Shown: positions 8,453 through 14,879 of the stretch, one piece after another
How positions within the stretch are numbered: position 1 is the first letter of the stretch
Layout of the letters: every line of letters starts with the position of its first letter
NCBI GenBank assembly: GCA_023391775.1
Contig: JAEWAG010000064.1
Span: 1 to 14,879, forward strand
DNA length: 14,879 nucleotides
DNA from: Pseudomonadota bacterium
GTDB lineage: Bacteria; Pseudomonadota; Gammaproteobacteria; Xanthomonadales; Xanthomonadaceae
Direction of reading: 5' to 3'
Notes under the pieces: model-generated
The model's input: the letters and a program-made list of their open reading frames with translations, nothing else
What the model was told of the DNA's origin: nothing
The model's database searches: none
Program-made: the position numbers and the translations under genes

Positions 8453-11400
8453 ACCTCTCGCGCCCGTTCATCCTGCGCCCGGTAGCCACCTCGCTGCTGA
8501 TGCTGGCGCTGCTGCTGTCGGGCATCTTCGCCTACCGCCTGCTGCCGGTCTCGGCGCTGCCGCAGGTCGATTACCCGATCATCCAGGTGCTCACCCTGTA
8601 TCCGGGCGCCAGCCCTGCGGTGACCACCAGTGCGGTGACCGCGCCGCTGGAGCGGCGCCTGGGCCAGATTCCCGGCCTGAACCAGATGAGCTCCACCAGC
8701 TCCGGCGGCGCCTCGGTGATCACCCTGCAGTTCGCCCTGGAGGTGGACCTGGGCGTGGCCGAGCAGGAGGTGCAGGCGGCGATCAACGGCGCTTCCAACT
8801 TCCTGCCCGGCGACCTGCCGATGCCGCCGGTGTACCGCAAGGTCAATCCGGCCGACACGCCGATCCTCACCCTGGCGGTCACCTCCGGCTCGATGGCCCT
8901 GCCGGACGTGTACGACCTGGTCGACACGCGCATGGCCCAGCGCCTGTCGCAGCTGCCGGGCGTGGGCCTGGTCAGCCTGGCCGGCGGCCAGCGCCCCGCC
9001 GTGCGCATCCAGGTCAATCCCAACGCGCTGGCTGCCGCGGGCCTGGGCATGGGCGACATCCGCCAGGCCATCAACAGCGCCAACGTCAACATGCCCAAGG
9101 GCAGCTTCGACGGCCCCACCCGCGCGACCATGCTCGACGCCAACGACCAGATGCGTTCGGCCGGGGAATACCGTGACCTGGTGCTGGCCTGGAAGGACGG
9201 CGCGCCGCTGCGCCTGGGCGACGTGGCCACGGTCGAACAGGGGCCGGAGAACCGCCACCTGGCGGCCTGGTCCGGGGCCTCGCCGGCGATCCTGGTCAAC
9301 ATCCAGCGCCAGCCCGGCGCCAACGTGATCGAGGTCGTCGACCGGATCCACGCGCTGCTGCCGCAGCTGCGCGCGTCGATGCCGGCCTCGGTGGAAGTGA
9401 CCGTGCTGAGCGACCGCACCGAGTCCATCCGCGCCTCGATCAAGGGCGTGCAGCACGAGCTGGTGCTGGCGATCGGCCTGGTGGTGCTGGTCACCTTCGT
9501 GTTCCTGCGCACCATCCCGGCCACGATCATTCCCTCGATCGCGGTGCCGTTGTCTCTGGTGGCGACCTTCGGCGTGATGCTGCTGGCCGGCTACTCGCTC
9601 AACAACCTCACCCTGATGGCGCTGACCATCGCCACCGGCTTCGTGGTCGACGATGCGATCGTGATGCTGGAGAACATCGCCCGGCGCATGGAGGAAGGCG
9701 AAAGCGCGATGGTCGCCGCGCTCAACGGCGCCCGCCAGATCGGCTTCACCCTGGTGTCGCTGACCGTCTCCCTGATCGCAGTGCTGATCCCGCTGCTGTT
9801 CATGGGCGACGTGGTCGGCAAGCTGTTCCACGAGTTCGCCATCACCCTGGCGGTGGCCATCGGCATCTCGCTGGTGGTCTCCCTCACCCTGACCCCGATG
9901 CTGTGCGCGCGCTTCCTCAAGGCCGGCCACGGCCATGGCGCCGAAAGCGCCGACGGTGCGCAGGGCGACATGTTCGACCGCGTGGTGGCGCTGTACGACC
10001 GCGGCCTGCACTGGGTGCTGGCGCGCCAGCCGCTGATGCTCGGCGCCACCGTGGCCACCCTGGCACTCACCGCGCTGCTGTACGTGATGGTGCCCAAGGG
10101 CTTCTTCCCGGTGCAGGACGCCGGCCTGATCCAGGGCATCAGCGACGCGCCGCAGTCGGTCTCGTTCGAGGGCATGGCCCGGCGCCAGCAGGCGCTGGCC
10201 GACGCCATCCTCGAGGACCCGGACGTGTCCACGCTGTCCTCGTTCATCGGCGTGGACGGCAGCAACGCCACGCTCAACAGCGGCCGTTTCCTGATCGAAC
10301 TCAAGCCGCATGCCGAGCGCAGCGCCGGTGCGCAGGAGATCATCGAACGGCTCAAGCAGCGCGCGGCGCAGGTGCCGGGCATCGACCTGTACCTGCAGCC
10401 GGTGCAGGAGCTGAGCATCGAGGATCGGGTCAGCCGTACGCAGTACCAGTTCGCCCTGACCACCCCGGACCTGGACACGCTCACCCACTGGACCGGCGCC
10501 ATGCTGCAGAAGCTGCGCGCGCACCCGGCCCTGGCCGACGTGGCCAGCGACATGCAGGACCAGGGCCTGCAGGCGTGGCTGGACATCGACCGAGATGCGG
10601 CCGCCCGCCTCGGCATCCCGGTTTCCGCCATCGCCGACGCGCTGTACGACGCCTTCGGCCAGCGCCAGGTCTCGACCATCTTCACCCACGCCAACCAGTA
10701 CCGCGTGGTGCTGGAGGCCGACCCGCGCTTCCAGCTCGGCCCGGAGGCGATCGGCCGCATCCACGTGACCACCGCCGACGGCCGGCAGACGCCGCTGTCG
10801 GGCCTGGCCCGGGTGGAAACCCGGCCGACCGCGCTGCAGGTCAGCCACCTCGGCCAGTTCCCGGCGGTGACCTTCTCCTTCAACCTCGCACCGGGCGCTT
10901 CGCTGGGCGAGGCGGTGGAGGCGATCGAGCAGGCCCGCGAGGAGATCGGCATGCCGGCCAGCGTCGAGCTGCGCCTGCAGGGCGCGGCGCAGGCCTTCCG
11001 CAACTCGCTGTCCAGCACGCTGTGGCTGATCCTGGCCGCGGTGCTGGTGATGTACATCGTGCTGGGCGTGCTCTACGAGAGCTTCATCCACCCGGTGACG
11101 ATCCTCTCCACCCTGCCCTCGGCCACGGTCGGCGCGCTGGCCGCGCTGCTGCTGTCCGGGCGCAGCCTGGACCTGATCGCGGTGATCGGCATCATCCTGC
11201 TGATCGGCCTGGTGAAGAAGAACGCGATCATGATGATCGACTTCGCCCTGGAGGCCGAGCGCGAACAGGGCATGGCCCCGCGCGAGGCGATCCACCGCGC
11301 CGCGCTGCTGCGCTTCCGGCCGATCCTGATGACCACCCTGGCGGCACTGTTCGCGGCGATCCCGATGATGTTCGCCTCCGGCTCCGGCGCCGAGCTGCGC

Positions 11401-11547
11401 CAGCCGCTGGGCCTGGTGATGGTCGGCGGCCTGGTGGTGAGCCAGGTGCTGACCCTGTTCACCACGCCGGTGGTGTACCTGTTCTTCGACCGCCTGTCCC
11501 GCCGCCGCGAGGTGGCAGATGACGGCGCCGGCGCCACGGCGGCCTGA
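8449..11547 (+). CDS. mdtB: RND multidrug efflux permease, MdtB/MuxB-like
   Basis: A 1032-residue inner-membrane proton/drug antiporter subunit of the HAE-1 RND family. The N-terminus ([12 protein letters not shown], then [12 protein letters not shown]) and the stretch YPGASP / SAVTAPLER / [17 protein letters not shown] follow E. coli MdtB closely. It has the expected plan of twelve membrane helices and two large periplasmic loops. Proton-relay residues are present: D401 and D402 in TM4 ([17 protein letters not shown]) and K924 in TM10 ([15 protein letters not shown]); the TM11 segment [14 protein letters not shown] keeps the conserved arginine and threonines. The gene overlaps mdtA by four bases and the next gene by 29 if the upstream start of that gene is used. 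In E. coli, MdtB and MdtC form a B2C heterotrimer; the adjacent mdtC-like gene suggests the same here. Confidence 0.96.
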   Translation: MNLSRPFILRPVATSLLMLALLLSGIFAYRLLPVSALPQVDYPIIQVLTLYPGASPAVTTSAVTAPLERRLGQIPGLNQMSSTSSGGASVITLQFALEVDLGVAEQEVQAAINGASNFLPGDLPMPPVYRKVNPADTPILTLAVTSGSMALPDVYDLVDTRMAQRLSQLPGVGLVSLAGGQRPAVRIQVNPNALAAAGLGMGDIRQAINSANVNMPKGSFDGPTRATMLDANDQMRSAGEYRDLVLAWKDGAPLRLGDVATVEQGPENRHLAAWSGASPAILVNIQRQPGANVIEVVDRIHALLPQLRASMPASVEVTVLSDRTESIRASIKGVQHELVLAIGLVVLVTFVFLRTIPATIIPSIAVPLSLVATFGVMLLAGYSLNNLTLMALTIATGFVVDDAIVMLENIARRMEEGESAMVAALNGARQIGFTLVSLTVSLIAVLIPLLFMGDVVGKLFHEFAITLAVAIGISLVVSLTLTPMLCARFLKAGHGHGAESADGAQGDMFDRVVALYDRGLHWVLARQPLMLGATVATLALTALLYVMVPKGFFPVQDAGLIQGISDAPQSVSFEGMARRQQALADAILEDPDVSTLSSFIGVDGSNATLNSGRFLIELKPHAERSAGAQEIIERLKQRAAQVPGIDLYLQPVQELSIEDRVSRTQYQFALTTPDLDTLTHWTGAMLQKLRAHPALADVASDMQDQGLQAWLDIDRDAAARLGIPVSAIADALYDAFGQRQVSTIFTHANQYRVVLEADPRFQLGPEAIGRIHVTTADGRQTPLSGLARVETRPTALQVSHLGQFPAVTFSFNLAPGASLGEAVEAIEQAREEIGMPASVELRLQGAAQAFRNSLSSTLWLILAAVLVMYIVLGVLYESFIHPVTILSTLPSATVGALAALLLSGRSLDLIAVIGIILLIGLVKKNAIMMIDFALEAEREQGMAPREAIHRAALLRFRPILMTTLAALFAAIPMMFASGSGAELRQPLGLVMVGGLVVSQVLTLFTTPVVYLFFDRLSRRREVADDGAGATAA
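11509..11512 (+). promoter_or_regulatory. ribosome site for the upstream mdtC start
   Basis: GAGG, followed by TGGCAG and the ATG at 11519, inside the end of mdtB. The other candidate start, ATG at 11549, one base after the mdtB stop, has no comparable sequence before it. This favours the 11519 start, although homology begins only at about residue 20. Confidence 0.5.
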
Positions 11548-14500
11548 CATGCAGTCCGGCGCGGCCTCGACCAACCTGTCGCGGGTGTTCATCGAACGCC
11601 CGGTGGCGACCGTGCTGCTGGCGGTGGCGGTGCTGCTGGGCGGCCTGCTGGCGGTGCGCCAGCTGCCGGTGGCGCCCCTTCCGCAGGTGGACTACCCGGC
11701 CATCCAGGTCGGCGCCAGCCTGCCGGGTGCCAGCCCCGAGTCGATGGCCGCCACCGTGGCCACGCCGCTGGAGCGGGCACTGGGCAGCATCCCGGGCATC
11801 ACCCGCATCACCTCCAGCAGCAACCAGGGCAACGTCCGCGTCGACCTGCAGTTCTCGCTGGACCGCAACATCGACGAGGCCGCACGCGAAGTGCAGGCCG
11901 CGCTCAACGCGGCGCGCGCGCAGCTGCCCTCGGGCATGCCGGGCATGCCCTACTACCGCAAGATCAATCCTTCGCAGGCGCCGATCATGACCGTGGCGCT
12001 GAGCTCGGACACGCTCACGCCCGCCCAGGTCTTCGATGTCGCCTCCACCGTGCTGGCGCAGAAGATCGCGCAGGTGCCTGGCGTGGGCGAGGTCAGCGTC
12101 GGCGGCGGTTCGCTGCCGGCGGTGCGGGTTTCGCTCAACCCGGCTGCGCTGAACCAGTACGGCATCGCCCTGGAGGAAGTGGCCGGTGCGATCCGCAACG
12201 CCAACGCGCTGCGCCCGCTGGGCACGGTGGCCCGCGACGACCGCCAGTGGCAGATCGAAGCGCCGCTGCAGCTGCGTACCGCCGAGGAATACCGCGACCT
12301 GGTGGTGGCCTGGCGCGACGGCCGCGCCGTGCACCTGCGCGACGTGGCCCAGGTCGGCGAAGGCACGGAGAACCGCTACGCCTCCGGCTTCCACAACGGG
12401 CGCGCGGCGGTGCTGCTGATGGTCAACCGCCAGCCCAACGCCAACATCATCCGCACCGTGGACGCGATCCACGGGCAGATGGATACCCTGCGCGCGCTGC
12501 TGCCGGCCGGCGTGGACATGAAGGTGGTGATGGACCGCTCGCCGGTGATCCGCGCCACCCTGCAGGAAGCCGAGCTGACCCTGGTGCTGGCGGTCGGCCT
12601 GGTGGTGCTGGTGGTGCTGGCCTTCCTGGGCAGCTGGCGCGCGGCGCTGATCCCGTCGCTGGCGATCCCGGTCTCGCTGTTCGGCGCGCTGGCGATCATC
12701 TGGCTGGCCGGGTTCTCGCTCAACACGCTGTCGCTGATGGCGCTGATCGTGGCCGCGGTGCTGGTGGTGGACGATGCCATCGCGGTGCTGGAGAACATCT
12801 CCCGGCACCTGGCCGCGGGCCTGTCCCCGGTCAATGCGGCCATGCGCGGGGCCGGCGAGGTCGGCGCCACCCTGCTGTCGATGAACATCGCCCTGGCGGT
12901 GGTCTTCGTCTCCATCCTGTTCCTGGACGACTTCGTCGAGAAGCTGTTCCGCGAGTTCTCGCTGACCCTGGTGGCGGCGATGGCGGTGTCGGTGGTGGTC
13001 TCGCTGAGCTTCACTCCCGCGCTGTGCTCGCGCCTGCTGCGCAGCGCCGGCCCGGACCGGGTGATCCCGCCGTGGGAGCGCCTGGGCGAGCTGCTGTTCG
13101 GCGGCCTGCGTCGCGCCTACCTGCGCTCGCTGGAGCGCACCCTGCGCCACCTGCCGCTGGCCCTGTGCGTGCTGCTGGCCACGGTGGCGCTCAATGCCTA
13201 CCTGTTCGCCAAGGTGCCCAAGGGCACGGTGCCGCAGCAGGACACCGGGCAGCTGCGCGGCTTCGCGCGCGGCGACGACGGCCTGTCCTTCCAGGTCATG
13301 CAGCCGAAGATCCAGGCCTACCGCGAATACCTGATGGAGGACCCGGCGATCGAGGACATCGCCGGCTACATCGGTGGCGGCACCGGCGTGAACAACGGCT
13401 TCGTGATGATGCAGATGAAGCCGCTGTCCGAGCGCGGCGTCTCCAGCCGCGAAGTCATCGACCGCCTGCGCGAGAACCTGCCGCGCGTGCCCGGCGGCAA
13501 CCTCTGGTTCTGGGTGGACCAGGACATCCGTATCGGCGGCGGCAACGACGACGGCAACCTGGACCTGCAGCTGCTGGCCGGCGACATCGGGCCGCTGCGC
13601 GAGTGGACCCCGAAGGTGCAGGAGGCGCTGGCCGCGCTGCCGCAGCTGGTGGACGTGGAGTCCAGCGGCGACGAAGGCATGCGCCAGGTGCAGCTGGAGA
13701 TCGACCGCGACGCGGCCGCACGCCTGGGCGTGGACATGCGCACGGTCGGCACGGTGCTCAACAACTCCTTCAGCCAGCGCCAGGTCGCCACCCTGTACGA
13801 CAGCCTCAACCAGTACCGGGTGGTGATGGAGCTTGACCCGCGCCACACCACCTCGCCGGAGACCCTGGACCAGGTGTACGTGATCGGCTCGGAGGGGCAG
13901 CGCGTGCCGCTGTCGGCGATCGCGACCTGGGGCTATGGCATGTCGCCGGACCGGATCCAGCACCGTTCCCAGTTCGTGGCGACCCGGGTCAGTTTCGCGC
14001 TGGCGCCGGGGGTGACGCTTGGTGAGGCCACCGACGCGATCCAGGAGGCCATGGCCCGCATCATGCTGCCGACCGAGGTCCAGGCCCGCCTGGGCGAGGA
14101 AGCCGGCAGCCTGCAGGAGCTGCGCGACCGCCAGGCGTGGATGATCCTCGGCGCGGTGCTTGCGGTGTACCTGGTGCTGGGCGTGCTCTACGAAAGCCTG
14201 GTGCAGCCACTGGCGATCCTGTCCATCCTGCCTTCGGCCGGCATCGGTGCGCTGGTCGCGCTGCTGCTGTTCGACGGCGAGCTCAACCTGATCTCGTTGC
14301 TCGGCCTGTTCCTGCTGGTGGGCGTGGTGATTAAGAACACCATCCTGATGGTGGATTTCGCCCTGGCCGCGCAGCGCGAGGGCCAGCCGGCGAGCGCCGC
14401 GATCCTCGAGGCGGCCCGGTTGCGCTTCCGCCCGATCCTGATGACCAGCGTGGCCGCGCTGCTCGGCATGCTGCCGCTGATGCTGGCCACCGGCGAAGGC

Positions 14501-14659
14501 TGGGAGATGCGCCGTCCGCTGGGCATCGCCATCGTCGGCGGGCTGCTGGTCAGCCAGGTGCTGACGCTCTACACCACCCCGGCGGTGTTCCTGGCGCTGG
14601 ACCGGCTGCGCGCACGGGTGGCGCGGCGCGCGCAGGCACGGGTTTCCTCGACGACCTGA
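11519..14659 (+). CDS. mdtC: RND multidrug efflux permease, MdtC/MuxC-like
   Basis: A 1046-residue second RND pump subunit (1036 from the alternative ATG at 11549). It matches MdtC by [61 protein letters not shown] and [12 protein letters not shown]. Proton-relay residues are kept: D418 and D419 in TM4 and K939 in TM10 ([14 protein letters not shown]); the TM11 stretch [15 protein letters not shown] is normal. Several usually invariant stretches differ: TM4 reads [15 protein letters not shown] where MdtB reads [15 protein letters not shown], the TM5-TM6 link is [13 protein letters not shown] rather than a GG-type loop, and TM10 has VIKN for VKKN. It is therefore probably functional but divergent, and probably the partner of the mdtB-like product. 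No outer-membrane channel gene follows within the last 220 bases. Confidence 0.94.
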   Translation: MTAPAPRRPDMQSGAASTNLSRVFIERPVATVLLAVAVLLGGLLAVRQLPVAPLPQVDYPAIQVGASLPGASPESMAATVATPLERALGSIPGITRITSSSNQGNVRVDLQFSLDRNIDEAAREVQAALNAARAQLPSGMPGMPYYRKINPSQAPIMTVALSSDTLTPAQVFDVASTVLAQKIAQVPGVGEVSVGGGSLPAVRVSLNPAALNQYGIALEEVAGAIRNANALRPLGTVARDDRQWQIEAPLQLRTAEEYRDLVVAWRDGRAVHLRDVAQVGEGTENRYASGFHNGRAAVLLMVNRQPNANIIRTVDAIHGQMDTLRALLPAGVDMKVVMDRSPVIRATLQEAELTLVLAVGLVVLVVLAFLGSWRAALIPSLAIPVSLFGALAIIWLAGFSLNTLSLMALIVAAVLVVDDAIAVLENISRHLAAGLSPVNAAMRGAGEVGATLLSMNIALAVVFVSILFLDDFVEKLFREFSLTLVAAMAVSVVVSLSFTPALCSRLLRSAGPDRVIPPWERLGELLFGGLRRAYLRSLERTLRHLPLALCVLLATVALNAYLFAKVPKGTVPQQDTGQLRGFARGDDGLSFQVMQPKIQAYREYLMEDPAIEDIAGYIGGGTGVNNGFVMMQMKPLSERGVSSREVIDRLRENLPRVPGGNLWFWVDQDIRIGGGNDDGNLDLQLLAGDIGPLREWTPKVQEALAALPQLVDVESSGDEGMRQVQLEIDRDAAARLGVDMRTVGTVLNNSFSQRQVATLYDSLNQYRVVMELDPRHTTSPETLDQVYVIGSEGQRVPLSAIATWGYGMSPDRIQHRSQFVATRVSFALAPGVTLGEATDAIQEAMARIMLPTEVQARLGEEAGSLQELRDRQAWMILGAVLAVYLVLGVLYESLVQPLAILSILPSAGIGALVALLLFDGELNLISLLGLFLLVGVVIKNTILMVDFALAAQREGQPASAAILEAARLRFRPILMTSVAALLGMLPLMLATGEGWEMRRPLGIAIVGGLLVSQVLTLYTTPAVFLALDRLRARVARRAQARVSSTT

Positions 14660-14879
14660 TCTCTGCGCGCTGGTCGGGTGGCGGTGCATAGGCGTCGGCT
14701 CTGGCGCGATGACCGCACCCGGTGTCCATGACGCCGCCCGCGTGCGGCTCCCTCTGCGCCGTGGGTGGCCGAGGCGTAAAGCGCCGGCTTCGGCCTGGGG
14801 CCGCCGCACTCCGGGTATCCAGGCCCCCGCTCGGGCGAACGTCCATGTTCGCACTCGCGGCCGCGGCACGTCCCTGTGC
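14660..14879. other. non-coding tail with a cluster of inverted repeats
   Basis: After mdtC no convincing gene is seen up to the window edge. Four inverted repeats follow closely: GCCGC/GCGGC (14733-14748); GGCCGAGGCG with CGCC and TCGGCC, one side bulge (14767-14795); GGGGCC/GGCCCC with a 19-base loop (14797-14827); and GCGAAC/GTTCGC (14835-14852). None has a T-tract, so a classical terminator for the efflux operon is not evident. An open frame from the ATG at 14728 runs to the edge but has no ribosome site or recognisable protein. Confidence 0.45.

Noticed and set aside
8212..11592. An 1126-codon open frame antisense to mdtB
   Set aside because: Same cause: the strong third-position GC bias of mdtB leaves the opposite strand without stops. 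The product is a histidine/glutamine/arginine-rich string with no fold I recognise.
11459..14869. An 1136-codon open frame antisense to mdtC
   Set aside because: Again a shadow of the codon bias, with composition like the previous one. It crosses the mdtB-mdtC junction and the non-coding tail without regard to gene limits.
14728..14879. An open frame from ATG 14728 to the right edge
   Set aside because: No ribosome site, no recognisable protein pattern, and it runs through several inverted repeats. I treat the region as non-coding.

Overview
The window is chromosomal DNA from a high-GC gammaproteobacterium. The most likely source is a member of the Xanthomonadaceae (Lysobacter, Luteimonas, Stenotrophomonas or Pseudoxanthomonas type); I cannot name the genus. 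This rests on the very GC-rich third codon positions, the rpsP-rimM-trmD-rplS order with an alanine/lysine-rich L19 tail, a short-heptad intergenic repeat of a kind I associate with xanthomonads, and an MdtABC/MuxABC-type efflux operon. The left edge is a C/G homopolymer run and the right edge lies in a cluster of inverted repeats, so the window may be a whole short-read contig.

Layout. (1) Positions 134-844, minus strand: a DeoR/YafY-type HTH-WYL regulator. (2) Positions 845-1224: a divergent control region with an OxyR-like operator. (3) Positions 1225-3489, plus strand: catalase-peroxidase katG, with all catalytic residues present, ending in a perfect 14-bp hairpin shared with the convergent gene. 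(4) Positions 3556-3813, minus strand: a small lipoprotein. (5) Positions 3894-4301, minus strand: an Hsp15-type S4-domain RNA-binding protein (hslR). (6) Positions 4481-6793, minus strand: the operon rpsP, rimM, trmD, rplS, transcribed from right to left, with a terminator after rplS. (7) Positions 6794-7249: a divergent intergenic region with the rpsP promoter and a palindrome upstream of the efflux operon. (8) Positions 7250-14659, plus strand: a three-gene RND efflux operon with an adaptor (mdtA/muxA-like) and two inner-membrane pump subunits (mdtB-like and mdtC-like), joined by overlapping or nearly overlapping ends. (9) Positions 14660-14879: a non-coding, hairpin-rich tail.

How the genes work together. 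KatG and its OxyR-like site form a peroxide-defence unit. The rpsP operon supplies ribosomal proteins S16 and L19, the 30S maturation factor RimM and the tRNA m1G37 methyltransferase TrmD; the neighbouring Hsp15 rescues stalled 50S subunits, so the central block concerns ribosome function. The MdtABC/MuxABC-like proteins would form a proton-driven tripartite pump. No outer-membrane channel gene and no regulator of the pump lies within the window.

I find no clearly new multi-gene system. The least ordinary signals are non-coding. They are a long heptad-built inverted repeat inserted between rimM and trmD, abutting the trmD start codon, the hairpin array at the right edge, the OxyR-like operator of katG, and a 16-bp palindrome before the efflux operon.
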